6,697 nucleotides of DNA from Bacillota bacterium (GCA_003456095.1 DMPF01000038.1:1-6697); one strand, 5' to 3'; positions 1 to 6,684 are shown, counted from the first letter of the stretch. Numbers and translations are program-made. Notes: a model not told the origin generated them from the letters alone.

Positions 1-22
1 GAAGTAAGAGTTATATTAATTT

Positions 23-30
23 GGAGGAGG
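23..30 (+). promoter_or_regulatory. Ribosome binding site deciding the flavoprotein start
   Basis: GGAGGAGG sits 7 bases before the ATG at 38. An in-frame GTG at 32 lies only 1 base after it, which is too close for initiation, so ATG 38 is preferred. No promoter is evident in the 22 bases upstream, so transcription probably begins outside the window. Confidence 0.85.
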
Positions 31-37
31 AGTGTTT

Positions 38-1996
38 ATGCGTCCAGGAGAACAAAAGTATCCACATATCTTCAGTCCGATTAAGATTGGTAAATTTACC
101 TGTAAAAACAGAATTAAATACGCTTCCACTGAAGACAACTTCAACTGTGAGAATGGTTTTGTAACAAACAGAGAAGTTGCCTACATGGAAGCACAGGCGA
201 GGGGTGGTGCTGCCATTGTAACCACCCAGGGTGCTTATACCGATCCAAAAGGCGAAGGTAAAGGCTACGTGGGTATGATGGGTATCTGGGATGACAAATT
301 CATCCCCGGCCTTAAGAAAATTGCCGATGTAATTAAAGCGAATAATGCCATTGCCATGCTGCAACTTATGCACTGCGGCCGTGTCGGCGGCGTGGAACTG
401 GACTACACCGTTGGCCCGTCCGTTGTTCCCCAAAAACTACCCCGTTTCCGCCCTCCGCAGGAGATGAGCAAGGAGAAGATCAAAGAAACCATCCGGGAAC
501 ATATTGACGGTGCCCGCCGCGCTGTGGAAGCCGGTTTCCAAATGATCGAGGTCTCCGGGATCGTGGGGTACCTTGTATCCAATTTTATTTCTTCATACAC
601 AAACAAGCGTACTGATGAGTACGGCGGGGACATCAGAGGCCGCTGCCGCTTCATGGTAGAGATTCTTGAGGGCATTCGCAAGGAAGTAGGTCCTGACATT
701 GCCTTGGGAATTCGCCTTGTTACCGACGAACTGCTGCATGATCGCGGTGGTAACAAACCGGAAGAGTCCGTGGAGACCATGAAAATCGCCGAAGCCTGCG
801 GAATTGACTTCCTCAGCATTACTGCGGGTTGGCAGGAATCAGCCGTTTCAGTTATCTCCCGGGACGTGCCCATGGGCAACTGGCTATACCTGGCAGAACG
901 AGTGAAGAAGAATGTCAAAGTGCCCGTGACCATGGCTTACCGCTTGTTCATCCCCGAGTTTCCGGAGAAGGCAATTGCTGAAGGCAACCTGGATATGTGG
1001 GAAATGTGCCGTCCCATGATGTCCGACCCGGCTTTGCCGAACAAGATTGCCGAAGATCGCCAGGAAGATATCGTCCCCTGTATGGCATGCAATATCTGCC
1101 TGGCCAGGTTGTTCCGTGATGTGCCTGTTACCTGTATGGTGAACCCGTGGATCGGCCACGAAAGGGAAGAGGGCTTTGGTTACTACGGTTTTGACAAGGT
1201 TGCCAGCCCGAAGAAGGTGCTCATTGCCGGCGCAGGTGTAGCCGGGATGCAAGCAGCTTATGTGGCGGCGAAAAAGGGTCATGATGTAACCCTGATGGAA
1301 AAAAGTAACGATGTTGGCGGCCAGCTGCGTATCGCCTCCTGCGGGCCCTTTGGTGATGATGAGTTCATGCGTCTTGTTAACCATCTCAAAGCACAGGTGG
1401 ATAAGTCTGGCGCAAAAGTCCAGTTTGGCAAAGAAGTAACCGCAGCGGACATTAATGCCATGAAACCGGATTACGTGATCGTGGCCACCGGTGCTGCTAA
1501 CAAGAAGCCAAATATCCCCGGCGCGGAAAAGATCGTTGATGGTTATGATGTAATGGAAGGCAAAGTAGCCGTCGGCAAGAAGGTTGTCCTCCTCGGCGAT
1601 ATGGGTGTAGCGATGTCTATCGCCCAGCACCTTGTCGTTAAGGGTGGGCATGAGATTACGATCGTGGGTGTAGCGAAGAAATTTGGTACCGACATTAACC
1701 CCTCCTATGTTTGGAGAGTGCGCAAGAAGCTCAAGGAAGGCAATGTCCAGGAAGTATCGAGATCCGTTCCGGTAGCGGTTACGGACGCAGGGGTCGTCGT
1801 AAAAACCCCGGAGGGCGAAGTGACCATTCCTGCCGATACAGTTGTCGCTGCCAAGCCCGAATCCAACCGCCAACTTGTTGACGCGCTGGAAAAATCGGGC
1901 ATCAAGTACCGCTTCATCGGCGATGCTTACAAGCCCCGCCGCGGCAGCAACGCTGTTAACGAAGGATTCCGCGCAGCCCTGGAGATTGACGCTTAA
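38..1996 (+). CDS. Old-yellow-enzyme/TMADH-like FMN, Fe-S, FAD oxidoreductase
   Basis: This 652-residue protein has the three-part plan of 2,4-dienoyl-CoA reductase, BaiH/BaiCD and trimethylamine dehydrogenase. Residues 1 to about 340 form an OYE-type FMN barrel, with QLMHCGR at 109-115 and the family signature NKRTDEYGG. A 4Fe-4S motif follows at C348, C351, C354 and C366. An FAD-binding GxGxxG is at G398-G403, and a second dinucleotide-type domain spans about 510-652 and includes a VIGDA-like FIGDA. Two departures stand out. The usual H-x-x-H/N substrate pair is S173 and V176. The second-domain glycine loop reads GDMGVA at 520-525 instead of GGGxxG, and the usual G-x-R-P-N segment is also lost near 604-610. 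It probably reduces or oxidises an unsaturated or amine-type substrate in the cytoplasm; the substrate is unknown. It leads a cluster with a small cysteine protein and a ferredoxin, which suggests ferredoxin as redox partner. Family assignment is firm; the specific reaction is not. Confidence 0.9.
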   Translation: MRPGEQKYPHIFSPIKIGKFTCKNRIKYASTEDNFNCENGFVTNREVAYMEAQARGGAAIVTTQGAYTDPKGEGKGYVGMMGIWDDKFIPGLKKIADVIKANNAIAMLQLMHCGRVGGVELDYTVGPSVVPQKLPRFRPPQEMSKEKIKETIREHIDGARRAVEAGFQMIEVSGIVGYLVSNFISSYTNKRTDEYGGDIRGRCRFMVEILEGIRKEVGPDIALGIRLVTDELLHDRGGNKPEESVETMKIAEACGIDFLSITAGWQESAVSVISRDVPMGNWLYLAERVKKNVKVPVTMAYRLFIPEFPEKAIAEGNLDMWEMCRPMMSDPALPNKIAEDRQEDIVPCMACNICLARLFRDVPVTCMVNPWIGHEREEGFGYYGFDKVASPKKVLIAGAGVAGMQAAYVAAKKGHDVTLMEKSNDVGGQLRIASCGPFGDDEFMRLVNHLKAQVDKSGAKVQFGKEVTAADINAMKPDYVIVATGAANKKPNIPGAEKIVDGYDVMEGKVAVGKKVVLLGDMGVAMSIAQHLVVKGGHEITIVGVAKKFGTDINPSYVWRVRKKLKEGNVQEVSRSVPVAVTDAGVVVKTPEGEVTIPADTVVAAKPESNRQLVDALEKSGIKYRFIGDAYKPRRGSNAVNEGFRAALEIDA

Positions 1997-2028
1997 TTCT
2001 GATTAATCCAAATAAAGGAGTGCTAAAT

Positions 2029-2520
2029 ATGAGCGATATCCCAATGGAAAAAAGATTCAAGATGTTGGTTCAGATCTGCCGGGCCTGCCATTTTGAAATG
2101 CGCCAGGCAGCCCTGGAGTTGTGTCCTGAAATGGATCCCATGGAGTTCGTAAAGAGATACTGGACTATTGTGGGCCATGACACCTCCCCGGGATACATTA
2201 AAAATATCGACCCCAGCAAGCCTCTGCCTAAACAGCTGGCCAATAACTTTGCCTTCAGTGCCCAGGTAATGGGTGAAACTTCCTATGTTGTTGAAGGCAA
2301 GGATGATTCCGAGGCATTCGTAAAGACAGATGCCTGTCCCTACTATGATTGGCACAAGCGTTACAATGTTCTAGAGGAAGATCAGCCCGGATGTGATGCC
2401 TGGATCGATGCTTTCGTCGACGACATCAACAAAGCGCTGGGTACCAATCTAAAATGGGAAACGCTGAAATCTTTACCCGCAGGTGACGGCCAGTGTCTGC
2501 GCCGTTTCTATGTGGAATAA
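2029..2520 (+). CDS. Small cysteine-containing protein, possibly ATC-hydrolase-like
   Basis: This is a 163-residue soluble protein with no signal peptide or membrane segment. AAAGGAG at 2014-2020 precedes ATG 2029 by 8 bases and rules out the in-frame GTG at 2020, which overlaps it. It begins 32 bases after the flavoprotein stop, so the two are probably co-transcribed. Visible features are C17-x-x-C20, C32, an ACPYYD segment with C103, C122 before DAW, and a C-terminal GDGQC with C156. A late aromatic/Cys-Pro segment, a middle Cys and a terminal G-D-x-x-C-x-x-R-F resemble my recollection of the L-2-amino-thiazoline-4-carboxylic acid hydrolase family (PF14196), which is often found in anaerobes. 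That resemblance is by motif only. The cysteines could be catalytic or bind a metal. It could equally be an uncharacterised accessory subunit of the flavoprotein. The gene is secure; the family is tentative. Confidence 0.8.
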   Translation: MSDIPMEKRFKMLVQICRACHFEMRQAALELCPEMDPMEFVKRYWTIVGHDTSPGYIKNIDPSKPLPKQLANNFAFSAQVMGETSYVVEGKDDSEAFVKTDACPYYDWHKRYNVLEEDQPGCDAWIDAFVDDINKALGTNLKWETLKSLPAGDGQCLRRFYVE

Positions 2521-2591
2521 ATGTGGCATAAAGATTTCCGGGCAGATTTGAAAGTTAGCCTGATGAAATATAACGGAGGAGGCGTAGATAT

Positions 2592-2822
2592 ATGGTAGTG
2601 AATCCAAAAACCTTCATGATTCCTGAAATTCTTAAGGATAAATGTACTGGTTGCGGCATCTGCGAAGAAGCTTGCCCCGGCAAGTGTATTGCTGTCGGCA
2701 GCGATGATATTGCGGTCATCGAGGAGTTTTACTGCGAGAACTGTGGCATCTGTGCGGAAGTGTGCCCGGAGAAAGCGGCTGTCCTTCCCTGGCATAGTTG
2801 GCAGCAGTGGAACAAAGCCTAA
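2592..2822 (+). CDS. 2[4Fe-4S] ferredoxin
   Basis: This 76-residue protein has two complete bacterial ferredoxin motifs: C18-x2-C21-x2-C24-x3-C28-P and C48-x2-C51-x2-C54-x3-C58-P. In this fold C58 completes the first cluster and C28 the second. An additional C32 lies shortly after the first motif. The N-terminal extension of about 15 residues and the short tryptophan-containing tail (HSWQQWNKA) are the only parts outside the clusters. The start is supported by GGAGGAGG at 2576-2583, 8 bases upstream. The 71-base gap after the preceding gene holds no obvious terminator or promoter, so it is read as the last gene of the flavoprotein cluster. Its likely role is low-potential electron transfer to or from the flavoprotein, which itself has a degenerate NAD(P)H site. 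That pairing is inferred from neighbourhood. Confidence 0.93.
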   Translation: MVVNPKTFMIPEILKDKCTGCGICEEACPGKCIAVGSDDIAVIEEFYCENCGICAEVCPEKAAVLPWHSWQQWNKA

Positions 2823-2868
2823 CGAGCGATTTTCGTTGCCTGCGGGCGCCGGTTATAAGGTATGAACA

Positions 2869-2905
2869 GGAAAACCCGCTTCTTTAGCGTAGGAGCGGGT
2901 TTTCC
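2869..2905 (+). terminator. Rho-independent terminator of the flavoprotein-ferredoxin cluster
   Basis: Arms at 2869-2883 and 2891-2905 pair over 15 bases (12 perfect outer pairs, then one G-T wobble and two further pairs) around a 7-base loop. The core is AAAACCCGCT against AGCGGGTTTT, followed by ATTTTAAT. It lies 46 bases after the ferredoxin stop. The T tract lies on the plus-strand side only, so it should act mainly on plus-strand transcripts. Confidence 0.9.
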
Positions 2906-2960
2906 ATTTTAATGGGGACACAATAAAATATTATTGAATGTGCAAAAAAGTGGAAGGTAA

Positions 2961-2969
2961 TGTTATAAT
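2961..2969 (+). promoter_or_regulatory. Extended -10 promoter for the MoxR-VWA-nitroreductase cluster
   Basis: TGTTATAAT contains a perfect TATAAT at 2964-2969 with the TG extension. The matching -35 region is weak: TGCAAA at 2941-2946 has 17-base spacing but only 3 of 6 consensus bases. This fits a sigma-A promoter relying on the extended -10. It lies between the terminator and the ATPase start, which predicts a leader of about 35 bases. No operator or riboswitch fold was recognised. Confidence 0.7.
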
Positions 2970-2995
2970 GAAGACAATAATGATAAAGGAAGCGT

Positions 2996-3002
2996 AGGAG
3001 GT
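2996..3002 (+). promoter_or_regulatory. Ribosome binding site supporting a TTG start
   Basis: AGGAGGT lies 7 bases before the TTG at 3010. No in-frame ATG or GTG is as well placed, so TTG is taken as the start of the ATPase gene. Confidence 0.8.
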
Positions 3003-3009
3003 TGTTAGT

Positions 3010-3882
3010 TTGCAAGGGCGTAACGCATTTTTTTGTGGGACAGAGGACTATATTGCTTCGGAGGAACTGCAGAACAGCATAAACGTGGCGGTGGCGCTGG
3101 GAAGACCTTTGCTGATCAAAGGCGAACCGGGAACGGGTAAAACCATGCTGGCCCGTAGCATTGCGGACGGGCTGGAAAAGGAACTGCTGATCTGGAACAT
3201 CAAATCAACGACCAAAGCCAAGGACGGGCTCTATATCTATGATACGGTACAGCGCCTTTATGACAGCCAGTTTGGTGACCATGATGTATCTGATATAAGT
3301 CATTACATTAAAATGGGGAAATTCGGCGATGCCTTTCTTTCTGAAAAGCAGGTAGTCCTGCTCATCGACGAGATCGACAAGGCGGATATAGAGTTTCCCA
3401 ACGACCTGCTCTGGGAACTGGATATCATGACCTTCGACATCCCCGAGACGGGAGAAACGGTACGGGCAAAGCACCGACCCATCGTGATTATCACGAGCAA
3501 CGCGGAGAAAGAACTGCCTGACGCGTTTCTGCGGCGCTGTATCTTTCATTACATCGCTTTTCCCGACGCTGCCATGATGGCAAGGATTGTGCGCGTACAC
3601 CATCCCGACCTGCAGCAAAAATTACTGGAAGAGGCCATGGCAGCCTTCTACTGGATACGCAGTATCGGCGGGCTGCAGAAAAAACCAAGCACCAGTGAGC
3701 TGTTGGATTGGGTACAGGCACTGGTAGTGGGGGGGATCAGCCCGGAAAAAATCGCCAAGGAGCTTCCTTTCCTTGGTGTACTCATCAAGAAAGATCAGGA
3801 TTTTAACGCTGTTCTGCAGCGCCTGCAGCATCCGGAGACACCAAAAAGAAGCTCAGGGCCGGGAATACTGCGTAACTGGTAA
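3010..3882 (+). CDS. MoxR-type AAA+ ATPase
   Basis: This 290-residue cytoplasmic ATPase begins with TTG. It shows Walker A GEPGTGKT at 38-45, Walker B LLIDEID with D120 and E121, sensor-1 N164 in ITSN, and candidate arginine-finger residues R175-R176 in FLRRC. A helical C-terminal lid region follows, and the length is normal for the MoxR family. All catalytic residues look intact. MoxR ATPases usually work with a VWA-domain partner to remodel proteins or insert metals and cofactors, as in CoxD/CoxE, NorQ/NorD and CbbQ/CbbO. The expected VWA partner begins 18 bases downstream. The gene has its own promoter and is the first of a three-gene plus-strand cluster. The client protein cannot be read from the sequence. 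Confidence 0.93.
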   Translation: MQGRNAFFCGTEDYIASEELQNSINVAVALGRPLLIKGEPGTGKTMLARSIADGLEKELLIWNIKSTTKAKDGLYIYDTVQRLYDSQFGDHDVSDISHYIKMGKFGDAFLSEKQVVLLIDEIDKADIEFPNDLLWELDIMTFDIPETGETVRAKHRPIVIITSNAEKELPDAFLRRCIFHYIAFPDAAMMARIVRVHHPDLQQKLLEEAMAAFYWIRSIGGLQKKPSTSELLDWVQALVVGGISPEKIAKELPFLGVLIKKDQDFNAVLQRLQHPETPKRSSGPGILRNW

Positions 3883-3900
3883 GAAAGGATCACGGAAGCG

Positions 3901-5097
3901 ATGTTTATCAACTTTTTTTATCTGCTAAAAGCCCATGGCGTGCCCGTATCCATCACGGAATGGATGATGCTGATGGATGCCCTGGGACGGGGGATGGCCC
4001 TCTCCAGTCTCTCTGCCTTTTACCACTTGGCAAGGGCCGTGCTGGTGAAAAGTGAAACCTTCTATGACCGTTACGACCTGGCCTTTGCCGGCTACTTTAA
4101 AGGTGTTGAAACACCGCTGGAGCTGACGGAAAAAGTATTGCAGTGGCTGGAAAAGGCTCTGCCGCCCCGCCTTATCTCCTTGGCGGAACGCAAGCAGTTC
4201 GAAAACTGGGACTTAGAAGAGCTCAAACGCCAGCTGGAAGAACGGCTGCGGGAACAGCAGGGGGAACATCACGGCGGGGGGAAATGGATCGGCACGGGGG
4301 GAACAGCCCCCTTTGGTCATTCCGGCTATCATCCCGCAGGGGTGCGTATCGGCGGCGAATCGGTGAACAAATCGGCCGTCAAGGTGGCGGCGGAACGAAA
4401 TTTCCGGACCTTTCGCACGGATGAGACCATCGGGGTCAGGCAATTTGAGCTGGCCCTGCGCAGGCTTCGGCAGCTCAGCAGCAAGGTGGAAGGCCCCAAG
4501 GAAGAACTGGACCTGGACGAAACGATTCAGGAAACAGCGGATAAGGGCGGCCTGCTCCATCTGGCCTGGGAACGGAGCCGCAAAAACACGGTCAAAGTCG
4601 TCCTCATTATGGACTCGGGCGGTTCCATGGTCCCCCATATGCGCATCTGCAGCCGGCTCTTTACAGCTCTGCACCGCTCCAGCCATTTTAAGGACCTGCG
4701 CTTCTTCTATTTTCACAATTGCATCTACCAGCATATCTATCTTAATTCGGCTTGCCGTATAGACAGTGCGCTGCGCACGGAGGATTTCCTGCGCACGCTG
4801 GGACCGGACTACAAGGCAATTTTCCTGGGAGATGCCAGTATGGCTCCCAGCGAGCTGATCATGCCCGGCGGCTCCATCGACTGGTATTACAACAATGATG
4901 AGCCGGGAATTACCTGGTTGCGTCGCATTGCCAGTCATTTCAGCCACGCGGTCTGGCTGAACCCCATTCCCGCTGCTTACTGGGACCGCACGGAAGGCAC
5001 CTACACCATCAATATGATCCGCGAAGTCTTCCCCATGTTTGAGCTTACCGTGGAAGGACTGGAAAAGGCTGTGAAGAAACTGCAAGTGCGAAAGTAG
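3901..5097 (+). CDS. VWA-domain protein, CoxE/COG3825 type
   Basis: This is a 398-residue protein with no signal peptide or membrane segment, so it should be cytoplasmic. The N-terminal half is helical and charged. It leads into the conserved Gly-rich stretch GGGKWIGTGGTAPFG at 125-139, which I associate with the COG3825 family. The C-terminal half is the von Willebrand A domain. Its metal-site motif is D238-S-G-G-S242, so the middle serine of D-x-S-x-S is glycine. YFHNC is at 270-274, and a later acidic residue is D311 in LGDASM. As I recall, glycine at this position is common in this family (DVGGSM), so the site may still bind metal. It starts 18 bases after the MoxR-type ATPase and is almost certainly its partner. 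The ribosome binding site is modest (AAAGGA at 3884-3889). The role is likely as adaptor linking the ATPase to its client. Confidence 0.9.
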   Translation: MFINFFYLLKAHGVPVSITEWMMLMDALGRGMALSSLSAFYHLARAVLVKSETFYDRYDLAFAGYFKGVETPLELTEKVLQWLEKALPPRLISLAERKQFENWDLEELKRQLEERLREQQGEHHGGGKWIGTGGTAPFGHSGYHPAGVRIGGESVNKSAVKVAAERNFRTFRTDETIGVRQFELALRRLRQLSSKVEGPKEELDLDETIQETADKGGLLHLAWERSRKNTVKVVLIMDSGGSMVPHMRICSRLFTALHRSSHFKDLRFFYFHNCIYQHIYLNSACRIDSALRTEDFLRTLGPDYKAIFLGDASMAPSELIMPGGSIDWYYNNDEPGITWLRRIASHFSHAVWLNPIPAAYWDRTEGTYTINMIREVFPMFELTVEGLEKAVKKLQVRK

Positions 5098-5134
5098 ACA
5101 GAGCGGAAATAGCGCTTTTGAGGGGGAAAGCATT

Positions 5135-5968
5135 ATGACCTCGATCTTTATTGACGAGCATCTATGCACAATGGACGGTGCCTGTGTAAAAGAATGTCCG
5201 TTTGACCTTATCCAATTTCAGGGTGAAAATGGTTATCCAGGCATGATCCCCGGCGGTGAACGGGGATGCATCGCCTGCGGCCACTGTATTGCCGTATGTT
5301 CCCATGGTGCCTTAAGGCATACCCTGCTGAACATGGATGATTGTCCGATAATCGATGATGCGTTTGCCGTCAATAAAGAGCAAGCCCGGCAATTCCTGCG
5401 CGCAAGACGCTCGATCCGCCGTTTTCAAAAGAGGACGGTGGAAAAGGAAAAGATCGAGGAATTAATCGGAATCGCTGCTTTTGCGCCCAATGCGGGCAAC
5501 CTGCAGCTGCTGGAATGGCAGGTCTTTACGGATCGGAACAGTATTAAATCGCTGGCTAGTTTGGCAATTGACTGGATTCGTCACGAGCTGGCAAAAGGCC
5601 CCGCGGCGTCGGGCCCTTCTTTTCTGCCGCTTGTGCTGGCTGGATGGGAAGCGGGAAAAGATACCATTTTGTGGGACGCACCCGTTCTAATATTTGTTTC
5701 TGCTCCGCGTAAAACGCGTTTTGGCCTGGTGGATCTTTCCCTGGCCCTCTCCTATCTGGAACTGTATGCGCCTGCGCTGGGGCTCGGGACCTGTTGGGCG
5801 GGCCTACTGCAGCATGCCATGCTTTCCTGGCCGCCGGCCCGGGAACATTTAGGGATAACAGAAGACCGCCCGCATTATTACGCTATGATGCTGGGATACC
5901 CCGATTCCCGCTATTATCGCATGCCAATCCGCAAACCGGCGCGCATAAGCTGGCGCTCTCTCCCTTAA
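5135..5968 (+). CDS. Ferredoxin-nitroreductase fusion flavoprotein
   Basis: This is a 277-residue fusion. Residues 1-60 form a ferredoxin-like domain. The second motif is complete (C45, C48, C51, C55). The first reads C11-x2-D14-x2-C17-x3-C21-P, with Asp where the second cysteine is expected. Residues about 86-277 form an FMN-binding nitroreductase domain, with RRSIRRF at 91-97, APNAGNLQ at 117-124 and the late segment LGLGTCWAG at 215-223. The Fe-S domain should pass electrons from ferredoxin to FMN; the physiological acceptor could be a nitro compound, quinone or other substrate. AGGGGGA at 5121-5127 supports ATG 5135. It lies 37 bases after the VWA gene with no terminator between, so it is probably co-transcribed with the MoxR/VWA pair. 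Its stop overlaps the stop of the opposing gene. Family is secure; substrate and any dependence on the ATPase pair are unknown. Confidence 0.92.
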   Translation: MTSIFIDEHLCTMDGACVKECPFDLIQFQGENGYPGMIPGGERGCIACGHCIAVCSHGALRHTLLNMDDCPIIDDAFAVNKEQARQFLRARRSIRRFQKRTVEKEKIEELIGIAAFAPNAGNLQLLEWQVFTDRNSIKSLASLAIDWIRHELAKGPAASGPSFLPLVLAGWEAGKDTILWDAPVLIFVSAPRKTRFGLVDLSLALSYLELYAPALGLGTCWAGLLQHAMLSWPPAREHLGITEDRPHYYAMMLGYPDSRYYRMPIRKPARISWRSLP

Positions 5969-6669
5969 TCCAGCGGGATAGACCGGTTGTGCCTGTCCAC
6001 AAACCCAACCTTGACAGTACATTTGAAAAAATATTCCAATCTCTCTGCCAGCTCGTCGCGGGCCCGCGTTACGGCAGCGCTGTTCTCACCGCTGAAGCCG
6101 TCAATGGGGAAAAAGACGTTGCGGCTCGTTTCGGTTATCTTGCCCTGCTCACTCTGCCGCCAGATCCACCGGCGCGTTTTGATGTCACTGCCACTGGCAT
6201 ACACCAGTTCACCGGGTTCGGGGGATTCGGCCGTCGCGGTGCCGAAGGGGATAAAACTGTCGCCGTCCGCGGAGAAGCGCACAGCAAGATCATCTATTGC
6301 CAGGTCCAGATCGTGCGCCCCGATGGGCAGAACATATTCGAGCGATACGGCATTGGTCAGATCCACGATATTATTGATGCTGGGCAGCTGTCCCCCTTTG
6401 AGAATTCTGCTGATCAGCGCCTCTACGGAAGGAGCAAACTTGTTCGGGTTAAAACCAAGCCGCACAAAGGCTTGGCGATAAGGCGTGATCTTGGGGTGCT
6501 CCTTGATTTTTGCCTCGCCCATCTCTGCCATTATTGTACTGATGCTGTTGTCCAGCATTTCCTTAATACCGTCCAATTTTTTCATATTGTCGATTCCTCT
6601 GGCCACAACTATGCCAAAACACCAATCATCCAGTATGTCAAATACCCTGTCCTCAACGACAAATCGCAT
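5965..6669 (-). CDS. Stand-alone B3/B4 domain protein (PheRS beta editing-like)
   Basis: This 234-residue protein belongs, by its signature segments, to the COG3382 group of free-standing B3/B4 domains, which is related to the editing region of phenylalanyl-tRNA synthetase beta. Key segments are PYRQAFVRLGFNP at 63-75, PSVEALISRILKGG at 80-93, INNIVDLTNAVSLEY at 98-112, PIGAHDLD at 115-122, PGELVY at 152-157 and TRRWIWRQS at 165-173, followed by TSRNVFFPIDG at 181-191. There is no signal peptide or membrane segment. Length and motifs look complete. The family is thought to bind or proofread aminoacyl-tRNA or related ligands, but no function is established for most members. The start at 6669 is supported by AGGAGGT 8 bases upstream. 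It runs against the nitroreductase gene and appears to be a separate transcription unit whose promoter lies beyond the window. Confidence 0.9.
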   Translation of the reverse strand: MRFVVEDRVFDILDDWCFGIVVARGIDNMKKLDGIKEMLDNSISTIMAEMGEAKIKEHPKITPYRQAFVRLGFNPNKFAPSVEALISRILKGGQLPSINNIVDLTNAVSLEYVLPIGAHDLDLAIDDLAVRFSADGDSFIPFGTATAESPEPGELVYASGSDIKTRRWIWRQSEQGKITETSRNVFFPIDGFSGENSAAVTRARDELAERLEYFFKCTVKVGFVDRHNRSIPLD

Positions 6670-6677
6670 TATGCTAA

Positions 6678-6684
6678 ACCTCCT
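6678..6684 (-). promoter_or_regulatory. Ribosome binding site of the B3/B4 gene
   Basis: On the minus strand this reads AGGAGGT, 8 bases before the ATG at 6669. It confirms that the gene is complete at its 5' end. The 13 bases left to the window edge are too few to identify a promoter. Confidence 0.85.

Noticed and set aside
884..1873. Long minus-strand open frame inside the flavoprotein gene, and a similar one at 4213-5169.
   Set aside because: Both lie opposite well-supported genes, have no recognisable domains or ribosome binding sites, and their low-complexity translations look like antisense shadows.
2521..2598. A 25-codon ORF (MWHKDFRADLK...) starting directly after the stop of the small cysteine protein and overlapping the ferredoxin start.
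   Set aside because: There is no ribosome binding site before its ATG and no recognisable domain, and the GGAGGAGG inside it clearly serves the ferredoxin. Translational coupling is possible but unsupported.
2886..3000. A 10-base direct repeat AGCGTAGGAG at 2886-2895 (terminator loop and arm) and 2991-3000 (ATPase ribosome binding site).
   Set aside because: One copy is explained by the terminator and the other by a Shine-Dalgarno sequence. There is no third copy and no sign of an element between them.
5102..5120. Possible small hairpin AGCG/CGCT followed by TTTT between the VWA and nitroreductase genes.
   Set aside because: The stem is only 4 pairs, too weak for a terminator or attenuator.
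5933..5990. Inverted repeat around AACCGG (near 5936) and CCGGTT (near 5983) spanning the convergent stops.
   Set aside because: The arms are about 6-8 bases with a loop of about 40 and no T tract, so it is not a convincing terminator.
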